From contig NZ_JAHZST010000005.1 of NCBI RefSeq assembly GCF_019457885.1, positions 124,001 through 188,000 of the forward strand: 64,000 bases of DNA, read 5' to 3'. This DNA comes from Shewanella nanhaiensis (GTDB taxonomy: Bacteria; Pseudomonadota; Gammaproteobacteria; Enterobacterales; Shewanellaceae). Below the pieces are notes generated by a model. That model did no database searches and was not told the DNA's origin. It saw nothing but the letters and a program-made list of their open reading frames with translations. A program made the position numbers and the translations under genes. Below, piece after piece: positions 52,971 through 61,956 of the stretch. Each line of letters starts with the position of its first letter. Within the stretch, counting starts at the first letter, position 1.

Positions 52971-54899
52971 ATGGCGGGCATAATGAAAACAACAAACAGA
53001 GCTATATCGGTAAGTAAGAGAGTCAATATTCAGCAAGGGGCGATAGTTGAGTATCGAAGCGTTATTCAGTCCTTGTTAGCTATACTAGTTAGCTCTTTTT
53101 TGTTAGCAGGCTGTGGCAGTGATGGCAAGGATGGCATCAATGCACTGATCAATGTGACTGAGCTTGATGTGGGAAGTGAGCAGTGTGCACTTGGTGGGCA
53201 GATAATTCAGACGGGTTTAGATATTAATGGCAACGGTCTGCTTGAGAGCGATGAAATAGATGACTCACAGACACAAATTAACTGCAAAGAGAGCAATAAA
53301 CCCTTGGCTGCAGAGTTGATTGGTCGGCATAGCTCTGGTGTCTTTGGGCAAAGTACAGCAGAGATTGTTGATTATCATGGAGCATCGAAAAGAATATATG
53401 TGGTGAATGCAAACAGTGGCAGAGTGGATCTGCTTAACGCATCACTTTTGGTTGATGCCACTGCTGTCAATACAGAGAGTGCTTTGGTTTTAAATAATCT
53501 GCCAAAACTTGGGGAGATCGATGTTGCTGCCGATATCGCCTTGGCAGAGTTAGGGGGTGTTAATAGCTTAAGTATCTTTGATGATCTGTTAGCTGTGGCT
53601 ATCGAAAGGGGAGATGGACAAGGCAATAAGAAGCAAGCTAATGGGTTTGTTGCCTTTTATCGTTTATCACAGTCAGGTGAGGCCAGTTTTATAAAAGCCG
53701 TTGAGGTCGGTGCATTACCTGATAATGTCACTTTTACCCATGACGGCAATAGTTTGATAGTCGCTAATGAAGGAGAGCCTAATGGGGCATACACTTTAGA
53801 CCCTGAGGGAAGTATTGCTGTGATCGCGATTGTGCAAGGTGTGCCTGCTGACAGTGCTAACATAATAGGCTTTAGCGACTTTAATCATGGGGGAAGTCGA
53901 GAAAGTGAATTGAGCGAGCAGATAAAAATTAATGGTCCTGGCTCATCGGTGGCTCAGGATTTAGAGCCTGAATATATCTCTGTTTCAACAGATAATAATA
54001 CCGCTTATGTGAGTCTGCAGGAAAATAACGCCATTGCTGTGGTTGATTTAACGACCTTGACGATTAGGGATATTTTACCTTTGGGCTTGAAAGATTTCGG
54101 GTTAGAGCGAAATGGCATTGATGCCAGTGACAAAGATGATCTGATCAATATCCGTGCTTATGAAGGCGTTTATGGCCTCTATCAACCTGACACTATCGCA
54201 AGCTTTTCTTGGAAAGGGGGAAATTTTATTGTTTCTGCCAATGAAGGTGATGCCAGAGATTATGCTGGCTTCTCTGAAGAGCTAAGAGCGCAAGATCTGC
54301 TGTTAGATGCCAATCACCCTCAAGTTGCTTCGATACAAGATAAGACACAGCTAGGGCGTCTTAAAGTGACCAACTCGATGGGAGATGAAGATCAAGATGG
54401 TGATTTTGATAAAATAATAGGTTATGGCGCTCGCTCATTTTCAATCTGGGATGAAGCGGGAAATTTAGTGTTCGATAGTGGTAATGAGTTTGCTCGTATC
54501 ACTGCAGCGGTTTTAGGTAGCGATTTCAATAATCACAATGAAGAGAGTAAAGGAGATAGTCGTAGTGATGATAAAGGAGCAGAACCTGAAGCGTTAGCAC
54601 TGGGAGTGATTGGTGATAAAAGGTACGCTTTTATTGGACTTGAACGAACATCCGGTTTTATGATTTATGATATTACTAACCCATTTGATGTTCATTTTAT
54701 CGACTATGTGGTCAATCGAGACTTTAGTGTCGAGTTTGAGATAGATGGAGATAATATAAGCGGTATGCCAGAGCTTGCTGGTGACTTAGGCCCTGAGGGG
54801 ATGAAGTTTGTCTCAGCTGATAAGAGTCCAAACGGGCAAGCGCTGTTGATTATTGGCAACGAGGTTAGCGGGACGACCTCTGTTTATCAGCTCAAGTAA
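52971..54899 (+). CDS. choice-of-anchor-I beta-propeller lipoprotein (phosphatase-associated type)
   Basis: A 642-aa lipoprotein. The N-terminal tract before the hydrophobic segment is long (about 36 residues), and an ATG at 52983 is an alternative start; the lipobox is LLAGCGSDG. The body contains ANSGRVDLLNA, HDGNSLIVANEGEPNGAYTL, ISVSTDNNTAYVSLQENNAI, FIVSANEGDARDYAGFSEEL and AEPEALALGVIGDKRYAFIG. These are hallmarks of the choice-of-anchor-I family, which often accompanies secreted alkaline phosphatases and nucleotidases. It has a calcium-binding-like DEDQDGDFD loop. The Pho-like repeats upstream suggest induction in low phosphate. A hairpin follows. Confidence 0.85.
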   Translation: MAGIMKTTNRAISVSKRVNIQQGAIVEYRSVIQSLLAILVSSFLLAGCGSDGKDGINALINVTELDVGSEQCALGGQIIQTGLDINGNGLLESDEIDDSQTQINCKESNKPLAAELIGRHSSGVFGQSTAEIVDYHGASKRIYVVNANSGRVDLLNASLLVDATAVNTESALVLNNLPKLGEIDVAADIALAELGGVNSLSIFDDLLAVAIERGDGQGNKKQANGFVAFYRLSQSGEASFIKAVEVGALPDNVTFTHDGNSLIVANEGEPNGAYTLDPEGSIAVIAIVQGVPADSANIIGFSDFNHGGSRESELSEQIKINGPGSSVAQDLEPEYISVSTDNNTAYVSLQENNAIAVVDLTTLTIRDILPLGLKDFGLERNGIDASDKDDLINIRAYEGVYGLYQPDTIASFSWKGGNFIVSANEGDARDYAGFSEELRAQDLLLDANHPQVASIQDKTQLGRLKVTNSMGDEDQDGDFDKIIGYGARSFSIWDEAGNLVFDSGNEFARITAAVLGSDFNNHNEESKGDSRSDDKGAEPEALALGVIGDKRYAFIGLERTSGFMIYDITNPFDVHFIDYVVNRDFSVEFEIDGDNISGMPELAGDLGPEGMKFVSADKSPNGQALLIIGNEVSGTTSVYQLK

Positions 54900-54904
54900 C
54901 AGGG

Positions 54905-54932
54905 GTAAGCCACTTCATTGTGGCTTTTTTAT
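54905..54932 (+). terminator. terminator after the choice-of-anchor-I gene
   Basis: AAGCCAC-TTCATT-GTGGCTT runs into six T. Confidence 0.85.
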
Positions 54933-55100
54933 TCTATATTGTTGGCTGAAAACGCGCTGGTTGAACGCTAAAAATACGCTGGGTGAATGATTACTTGAAC
55001 GATTGATCTGCTTGACTTAGTGCAAATGAGCTTGTCATAAATTGGGTTTACATGCTTTTATAGACAGATTGACTGCATAAATAGGATATAAAGTGGTGAT

Positions 55101-55589
55101 ATGAAGAAACGTTACCTTTTGGCTTTACTGTTTTCTCATCTGTTTGTGGCCGGTGGTGGTTTTATTATGGGGATATACCTCTTGCCGATAATGACCGCTC
55201 CTGCTGCTCCTCAACTGTCAGTGTTGGAGTCTACGGTTCAAAGTCGTGAGTTTAGTGGTCAATTTTCACGAGAAAGAGTTGACAGTGATCTACTTCATTG
55301 GGGAGAGGGGGAAGTTTCAATTAGTCAGGATTCGATAGCCTTTATTGGCAAGCTAGCACCGGGTCCCGATTACCGGCTCTACCTGTCACCAGAGTTTGTC
55401 GAAACTGAATTGGACTTTAATCGTCTGAAGTCATCAATGGTGCAAGTGGGGGAGATTAAAACTTTTGACAACTTTCAGGTGGCTCTGCCTGAAAATATCG
55501 ATCCTTCAAATTATGTTAGCCTGATTGTGTGGTGTGAATCATTTGGCCAGTTTATTACCTCTGGAACTTATGAAACAGTTGCTCAGTAA
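55101..55589 (+). CDS. DM13-domain membrane-anchored protein
   Basis: A 162-aa protein with one N-terminal membrane anchor (RYLLALLFSHLFVAGGGFIM, to about residue 30). The rest is a DM13-type domain: HWGEGEVSISQDSIAFIGKL, then APGPDYRLYLSPEFVETE, and the end LIVWCESFGQFITSG with the conserved Cys. DM13 domains are thought to be cytochrome-b561-like electron-transfer partners of membrane proteins, though the role of the bacterial form is unproven. It stands alone before the convergent MscS gene. Confidence 0.85.
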   Translation: MKKRYLLALLFSHLFVAGGGFIMGIYLLPIMTAPAAPQLSVLESTVQSREFSGQFSRERVDSDLLHWGEGEVSISQDSIAFIGKLAPGPDYRLYLSPEFVETELDFNRLKSSMVQVGEIKTFDNFQVALPENIDPSNYVSLIVWCESFGQFITSGTYETVAQ

Positions 55590-55604
55590 AAACTGAGCAA
55601 CTGC
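55572..55604. terminator. hairpin over the DM13 stop codon
   Basis: CAGTTGCTCAGT-AAAA-ACTGAGCAACTG is a 12-bp perfect stem that contains the TAA stop, between convergent genes. It probably ends transcription from both sides. Confidence 0.65.
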
Positions 55605-55628
55605 CTGCACCATCAACTCTCTTATGGG

Positions 55629-56465
55629 TTAACTGGCAAACTCCTTCTCATAGGCAAGCATAAAATCTTCTCTTATCGCTTGCTCTAGGTGAGATGCCCG
55701 CTCCGTTGGACAAAAGATCATGATATGAACATGCTGCTCCCCAGTTGCTCCGCTACTAACATGGATATGGGGCTCCGATCCGGGTAAGTCGACGCCCGCG
55801 TGCTTCTCAATGATACTGTTATAGCGTTTTGCGACTTCATGAAAATCTTCACAATGTTGCTCTATCTGCACTGTCAGAGAGGGAAATAATGGGTATAGAT
55901 TAACGAACTTGGGCACTGTAATGGTGAAGTTATGGTACACATAGCGCTTCATGAAATTCAGGTTTTTGACTGGGTAGGTAAAAAAAGTACTGTTAGGGAA
56001 GGTCGCTGTTTTACCTGTGTAGTGGTACTGCCCATGGTGGAGATCGATCTCCTGAATAACCGTTGCCATTAAGTTATGTTCAATCACTTCGCCGCATAAA
56101 CTTCCTACCTCTATCCAATCACCAATGACGAATGAGCGAGAACTTGCGCGCTGAATTGAGCCTGTAAAACAGAGAATAATCTCTTTAGATGCAACGACAA
56201 TGGCAATTGCGATGGCTGTTACAGACAATGCAAACTTGTTGATCTCTGTTTGCCACAACATGAAAAGGATAATAACGAGCAGGGTGAATGTGCCATTTTT
56301 TGTCCGAGAGATCCATTTGCGCTGCCCGTCACTCAAAAAAGAGACATCCCCACGAACCTTATAAATAATCAGCCGCTTAGTTGCCGATATTAAAATGATG
56401 ATGAGCAGGGTAAATATAAGTTTATGAGCGAATAAAAAATCCATCACTAGGGTTAGTTTTTCCAC
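55629..56465 (-). CDS. small MscS-family mechanosensitive channel
   Basis: The GTG at 56465 is preferred because AAGAGG lies 5 bases upstream; the in-frame ATG at 56444 also opens the first membrane helix. The protein (278 aa) has about three helices (FLFAHKLIFTLLIIILISAT; TFTLLVIILFMLW; KFALSVTAIAIAIVVASKEI) followed by the beta domain (SFVIGDWIEVGSLCGEVIEH, later TATFPNSTFFTYPVKNLNFM). The pore segment differs from canonical MscS (AIAIAIVVASKEI in place of AGLAIGLALQ), so gating may differ. It has a longer relative at 36481. Confidence 0.85.
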   Translation of the reverse strand: MEKLTLVMDFLFAHKLIFTLLIIILISATKRLIIYKVRGDVSFLSDGQRKWISRTKNGTFTLLVIILFMLWQTEINKFALSVTAIAIAIVVASKEIILCFTGSIQRASSRSFVIGDWIEVGSLCGEVIEHNLMATVIQEIDLHHGQYHYTGKTATFPNSTFFTYPVKNLNFMKRYVYHNFTITVPKFVNLYPLFPSLTVQIEQHCEDFHEVAKRYNSIIEKHAGVDLPGSEPHIHVSSGATGEQHVHIMIFCPTERASHLEQAIREDFMLAYEKEFAS

Positions 56466-56856
56466 AAAAGCCTCTTCATAAGGGAGCGGGCACAAAGGTG
56501 CGATAAGTCGTAATTAATCTTTGGGGTTACTCTAAGGATATCGCTAAAAAAATACAAGCAAGCAGCATATCGCTTGAGCAAAGGGATAAGCTTTAGTTGT
56601 ATTAACACCTGCCTATCTTGTTAGCGATACACAGAGTGAGCGAATCACATCTTTGTATAAAGTTTTTCACTCTCAAGTATCAAGGAGTTAATCAAGATAG
56701 ATCCAAGCCGATAAAGACTGCCAGTTTTCCACCAGAACTAGACTTATTAACTATGCTTTTAGTTAGCACTATACGTCATGACCCCTTTTCTATGCAGATG
56801 AAGCGGGGCTATGGGCAAGTATTTTATTGTTTATAAAGCTAGTTTAGAGGTTTTCG
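56466..56856. other. intergenic region upstream of the kinase genes
   Basis: About 390 bases. A 72-codon plus-strand reading at 56618-56836 has no ribosome site or recognisable sequence and is probably chance. The promoter of the two kinase genes should be here. Confidence 0.4.
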
Positions 56857-59800
56857 ATGAGCAAAACTCAATCTCAGGCACTCGCCAACTTGACGATCAC
56901 GAAGAAATTACAGCTAGTCATCTTAGTTAATTTGATGCTGGTGAGCCTCATTTGTGTCTACGGGGTGAGCTTATTAATGTCAACAGGGAAGGTGGTTGAG
57001 GAGACAGTGTTATCTGAGATCCCAAGGGTGAGTAGCTTAACGCGCATTGAGTCTCATCTGTTTAAACAGAGAAGCTATTTTGAAAACTCGTTACGTTTAG
57101 CACAAGAGATACAAGTTGATGTTGGCGCAGAGAGGGAGACCGCTCTGCTTAATCTAACAGGTGAATTTAATCGTAACAGTCTGCTTTTGAGAGACATCTC
57201 AAGCAAGATAACCGATACGCTCGATAACTCTATAACTGAGTTAAAACAACATATAGGGTCAATCACAGGGTCAATCACATTAGATAACAAGCTTAATACA
57301 AGTCAAAAGGTGCTTGATGCGACCTTGGAGCTTAAAGCCGAATACCAAGAGTATGAGGAAGTGCTCTTTAATATTCTAGACTCGGTTGAGTCGGGGAAGT
57401 GGGAGTACAGCAGCTATTTTGAGACCATTAAAGAGGTGGAGAAAGAGTTAAGGAGGGTGGATAAAAAATTGATCGCGCTGCGTGATGGTGCTGAAGGTCA
57501 TATTCAAACTCTATTTGTCAATAACAGGTTGAAAGGAGAGGCAGGCGTAAGAACAATGATTCTTCTTGTTGTTATGGTCTTAGTTCTAGGCTTAATCATC
57601 TCCCTGTTTGTGGTCAGACGGATAATCAAACCTATTAGTGAAGTTAAGAGGGTCATTGATGGCGTGATGAAGGGGGACTATAGCCAGATCACATCATGGA
57701 AAAGTGATGATGAAGTCGGTGAACTGTCTAACTCTATCAATGAGGTTATAGCAACGATGAGGGAGGTCACTGAACAGGCTGATTTTATCGCTCGGGGAGA
57801 CTTCTCTAGAGAGGTGCAGATTAAGGGGGAGCAAGATAGGTTAAGCGTCTCCCTGCTTGAGATGAAATGTCAGATAGAGGAGAGAAGTGCAGCTTTATCG
57901 CGGAGTTTAAGCCTTAATCAGGGAGTGGTAAATACAGCGGTCGATGGCATCATTTTAATCAAAGATGACGGCACTATTCTTTCGGCTAATACTGCCACTG
58001 AGAAGATGTTTAACTATTCTGCAGAGGAGCTCATCGGGGAGAATATTAAATTCTTAATGCCGGAGCCCTACCACTCCGAGCATGATAACTATCTCAGCAG
58101 GTATAAAGCGACAGGGATAAAGAAGGTAATAGGTAAGGGGCGTGAAGTGGAAGCGCTGCGTAGTGATGGCAGTACTTTTCCCATTTTCCTTTCGGTTGGA
58201 GAGGTCAATCAAGGCGATGAAACTCTCTATACTGGTTTTATTCGCGATATTAGCCTGCAGAAAAAATTTGAGCAAGATATGCTCAGCAGCGAAGCGCTTA
58301 ACCGTGGCATGGTTGATACTTGTTTAGATGCCATCCTCTCAATATCGGAAAAGGGCGTCATTATTGCGTGTAATAGTGCGGCTCAATCTCTGTTCCAATA
58401 CTCTAGCGAAGCCTTACTCGGCAAGAAGATTAATACCTTGATGCCCTCACCGTTTACTGAAGAGCATGACTCCTACCTTCAAAACTATCTAACTTCAGGA
58501 GTAAAAAAGGTGATAGGGCAAGGAAGGGAGGTGATTGGCTTAAAAAGAGACGGCTCCACTTTCCCCATGTACCTGACCGTTGGTGAAGTTAAAGGAGAGG
58601 GGGAGAGTATCTTTACAGGTTTTGTCCGGGATATCACAGTGCAGAAAAGAGTTGAGCAGGAGATGATCAAGAGTGAGGCGCTCAATCGTGGCATGGTGAA
58701 TACCTGTTTAGATGCCATTTTATCAATCTCAAAAAAAGGTGTCATTATTGCCTGCAATAACGCAGCTCAATCCCTATTTCAATATTCAAGTGAGGAGCTG
58801 ATTGGCAAAAAGATAAACAACTTGATGCCAAGTCCATTCACCGAAGAGCATGATGGTTACCTTGAAACATATCAGTCTACCGGAGTCAAAAAAGTCATCG
58901 GAAAAGGACGAGAGGTCATAGGGTTAAAAAAAGATGGCTCGACTTTTCCCATGTATCTCACCGTTGGTGAAGTTGAACAAGATGGAGAGGTGATCTTTAC
59001 CGGTTTTGTCCGTGATATCACCAAAGAGAAGCGTTATGAGCTTGAGCTGCAACAAAGCAATGAAGACCTTCTGAAGCAAAATGAACTAAAGGGGCAGGTT
59101 TCTAGGATTAATGATCTCACTCAGGGGGCAACGGATTTGATGAAGATGTCCGATGACATTATCTCTGCGTTGGCCCAGATGATGAAGGCTGGTATTGGGG
59201 TGATATATACCTTTGATGAAGCCAAGATGGGACTAACACTTTCCGGAAGTTATGCCTTTAAAAAAAGAAAGGCTATTTTGTCCTTTATTACTATGGGTGA
59301 AGGGTTAGTCGGTCAATGTGCAAAAGAGCAGAAAACCATACTCCTTACTCAAGTGCCTAACGACTATATTCAGATAAATTCAGCCCTAGGGCAGAGCGCT
59401 CCCCTCAATGTGTTAGTGGTACCCGTTCTGTTTGAAGAGGCGTTGGTCGGTGTTATTGAACTGGCTTCATTTAAGGAGTTTAGCGATGAACAGATAGAGG
59501 TGATAGAACTTATCTCCAATAATTTAGGGATCGTGATTAACAATCTGAGTAACCAACAAAGGACGCAAGCGCTTCTGTTGGAGACCCAGAGACAATCGGA
59601 GGAGTTACAGGCTCAGCAGGAGGAGCTAAAAAGTTCAAATGATAACCTTTTAGAGCAGACTCAACGCCTTAAAGCTTCTGAGGAGGAGTTAAAAGAGCAG
59701 AGTGAACAACTGAAGGTTTCCAATGAAGAACTAGAGGAGAAACAGATATTTCTGAAGCGTCAAAAAGATGAAATAGAGACGGCAAAAGCAGACCTGACGG

Positions 59801-61956
59801 TCAAGGCTGAAGAGTTAGCACTTGCCAGTAAATACAAATCAGAATTTCTGGCTAATATGAGTCATGAGTTAAGAACTCCTCTCAATAGCTTGCTTTTGCT
59901 TGCAAAAGGGCTGGCTGATAATAAGAGTCAGAACTTAGATGAGACAGAGGTTGAAGACGCTAGAATCATATTTGATGGTGGGAATAATCTACTCTGTCTT
60001 ATTAATGACATTATGGATCTCTCAAAAGTTGAGGCTGGAAAACTCTCCATTCATATCGAAGAGGTCAACCTTAGTACGCTCTGTCGCAATCTAAAGCAAG
60101 TGTTCAATCCAATCGCTAAGAGCAGAGAGTTAGTATTTGATATCAAGGTTGATGAACAACTCCCTGCGACTATCTACAGCGATGGCCAGAGGATAGAGCA
60201 GATCTTAAGAAACCTACTCTCCAATGCCCTTAAATTCACCGAAACAGGTAGTGTGACTCTAGAGATCGGTTATTCAGCACCAGATACTCTTTTTTCACAC
60301 AGTAGTTTAGATGCTAAGAGTGCATTGTCATTTGCCGTTATCGATACCGGGATCGGTATTCCTGCAAATAAGATCCAAGCAATATTTGAAGCGTTCCAGC
60401 AACAAGATGGCTCAACCAGTAGAAAATATGGTGGAACTGGACTGGGCTTAACTATCGCTAGAGAGCTCACTCGTCTGCTCGGTGGAGAGATCCAATTGCA
60501 AAGTGCACCGAATGAGGGCAGCACCTTTACGCTGTTCCTGCCCAACACTTTCGATGTTAAAGGTGTAGAAGCTAAGCCAGATGGAGGCGAAATTGTCTCC
60601 GATATAAAGTTTGCAGCAGAAAAAGCGGAGGAAATTTTAGACAAATCTCTAGATAAACCTTTAGCGCCATTAAACCTGCCCCCCTCATCCATCTCCTCAT
60701 TACAGCCATACCCTGAGTTTATCCCCGATGATAGGAAAAATCTGCATCAAGGTGAGCCGTGTGTATTGATTGTTGATGATGACCCTGTCTTCGCCAAAAT
60801 TTTGCGGGATCATGCTAGGGAGTCAGGGTACCAATGTTTGGTGGCTGGGGATGGTCGCATGGGGATCTTTTTGGCACAGGAGTATCAGCCCACAGGTATT
60901 ATTCTCGACATCATGCTACCAGACATTGACGGTCATCAGGTTTTGGAACAGCTTAAATATAACCTTAAGACTCGGCATATACCGGTGCAGATCATCTCGG
61001 CGCACAGTGAAGATAGGTGTGCAGCCCTAATTCAGGGAGCGATAGGTTTACAGACCAAACCCGTGAGTCAGGAAACACTGTTAACTGTGTTTGATGAGAT
61101 TAAGGCGTTCTCCTCCAGTGAATTACGTCACCTGCTGGTTATCGAAGATGATAGCGGCAATCAAACCTCCATCATTAGGTTACTGGAGGATTGTGATATT
61201 GACATTAAATGTGTCGACAGTGGCATTGAGGGGGTCGATGAGATCTTATCGGGTCAATATGACTGCATTATTTTGGACCTAGGATTGCCCGATATCAGTG
61301 GTTTTGAGGTGTTAAATCGCGTTAATTCCAGTGAGCTGGAACGGATCCCTCCGGTGATCATCTACACAGGAAAAGAGATAACCGATGCCGAGCAAGATGA
61401 GCTAAATAAGCTCTCATCGACAATAGTGATCAAAGGCGTGGGCTCTGGTGAACGTCTATTGGATGACGTTTCTCTTTTTCTACACGACATAGAAAAACGC
61501 TTTGGCAGTGAAACGAAAAAGACCATAAACATGCTGCACGATGAAGATGCCATGTTTGAGGGGCGTAAGGTACTGATTGTCGATGATGATTTGAGAAATA
61601 CTTATGCGCTTTCTAAAAAGTTAATAGAGGTTGGTTTTGCGGTGGACATGGCCCACAACGGCAAAGAGGCTGTCGAGCTGTTGGCACTTGAAAAACATTT
61701 CGAACTGGTATTGATGGACACCATGATGCCAGAGATGGATGGCTATGAGGCGATAACATTAATCAGGGAGATGGCGCATTACAAGCAAGTACCAATCATC
61801 TCCTTAACGGCCAAAACTATGCCGGAGGACAGGGCGAAATCACTGCAGGCTGGAGCATCTGAGTATCTGACCAAGCCGATCGATTTCGAGAAGTTACTGT
61901 CCATTATGCGTATCTGGCTGTTTAAGCACTGTCGAGGAGTAGAAAATGTTAAGTGA
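56857..61956 (+). CDS. giant hybrid sensor kinase: PAS x3, GAF, HisKA/HATPase, REC x3
   Basis: A 1699-aa inner-membrane protein. Order: TM helix (about 19-40), periplasmic part, TM helix (about 229-250), HAMP (about 250-302) and a second HAMP-like unit, three PAS repeats (about 350-470, 478-595, 600-720) each with GVIIxxNxAAxxxF... and an LMPSPFTEEHD-type block, GAF (about 745-900), a long coiled coil, HisKA with H1003 in SHELRTPLNS, HATPase (GGTGLGLTIARELTRLLGGE), then receivers with phospho-acceptor D1351, D1474 and D1621. Its last 11 bases overlap the next kinase gene. The PAS2 and PAS3 units are nearly alike, suggesting recent duplication. Ligand and output are unknown; no DNA-binding domain is present, so it needs a partner. 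Confidence 0.93.
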   Translation: MSKTQSQALANLTITKKLQLVILVNLMLVSLICVYGVSLLMSTGKVVEETVLSEIPRVSSLTRIESHLFKQRSYFENSLRLAQEIQVDVGAERETALLNLTGEFNRNSLLLRDISSKITDTLDNSITELKQHIGSITGSITLDNKLNTSQKVLDATLELKAEYQEYEEVLFNILDSVESGKWEYSSYFETIKEVEKELRRVDKKLIALRDGAEGHIQTLFVNNRLKGEAGVRTMILLVVMVLVLGLIISLFVVRRIIKPISEVKRVIDGVMKGDYSQITSWKSDDEVGELSNSINEVIATMREVTEQADFIARGDFSREVQIKGEQDRLSVSLLEMKCQIEERSAALSRSLSLNQGVVNTAVDGIILIKDDGTILSANTATEKMFNYSAEELIGENIKFLMPEPYHSEHDNYLSRYKATGIKKVIGKGREVEALRSDGSTFPIFLSVGEVNQGDETLYTGFIRDISLQKKFEQDMLSSEALNRGMVDTCLDAILSISEKGVIIACNSAAQSLFQYSSEALLGKKINTLMPSPFTEEHDSYLQNYLTSGVKKVIGQGREVIGLKRDGSTFPMYLTVGEVKGEGESIFTGFVRDITVQKRVEQEMIKSEALNRGMVNTCLDAILSISKKGVIIACNNAAQSLFQYSSEELIGKKINNLMPSPFTEEHDGYLETYQSTGVKKVIGKGREVIGLKKDGSTFPMYLTVGEVEQDGEVIFTGFVRDITKEKRYELELQQSNEDLLKQNELKGQVSRINDLTQGATDLMKMSDDIISALAQMMKAGIGVIYTFDEAKMGLTLSGSYAFKKRKAILSFITMGEGLVGQCAKEQKTILLTQVPNDYIQINSALGQSAPLNVLVVPVLFEEALVGVIELASFKEFSDEQIEVIELISNNLGIVINNLSNQQRTQALLLETQRQSEELQAQQEELKSSNDNLLEQTQRLKASEEELKEQSEQLKVSNEELEEKQIFLKRQKDEIETAKADLTVKAEELALASKYKSEFLANMSHELRTPLNSLLLLAKGLADNKSQNLDETEVEDARIIFDGGNNLLCLINDIMDLSKVEAGKLSIHIEEVNLSTLCRNLKQVFNPIAKSRELVFDIKVDEQLPATIYSDGQRIEQILRNLLSNALKFTETGSVTLEIGYSAPDTLFSHSSLDAKSALSFAVIDTGIGIPANKIQAIFEAFQQQDGSTSRKYGGTGLGLTIARELTRLLGGEIQLQSAPNEGSTFTLFLPNTFDVKGVEAKPDGGEIVSDIKFAAEKAEEILDKSLDKPLAPLNLPPSSISSLQPYPEFIPDDRKNLHQGEPCVLIVDDDPVFAKILRDHARESGYQCLVAGDGRMGIFLAQEYQPTGIILDIMLPDIDGHQVLEQLKYNLKTRHIPVQIISAHSEDRCAALIQGAIGLQTKPVSQETLLTVFDEIKAFSSSELRHLLVIEDDSGNQTSIIRLLEDCDIDIKCVDSGIEGVDEILSGQYDCIILDLGLPDISGFEVLNRVNSSELERIPPVIIYTGKEITDAEQDELNKLSSTIVIKGVGSGERLLDDVSLFLHDIEKRFGSETKKTINMLHDEDAMFEGRKVLIVDDDLRNTYALSKKLIEVGFAVDMAHNGKEAVELLALEKHFELVLMDTMMPEMDGYEAITLIREMAHYKQVPIISLTAKTMPEDRAKSLQAGASEYLTKPIDFEKLLSIMRIWLFKHCRGVENVK

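Noticed and set aside
56618..56836. 72-codon plus-strand ORF before the kinase
   Set aside because: There is no ribosome site and no recognisable sequence; it probably lies in the promoter region.
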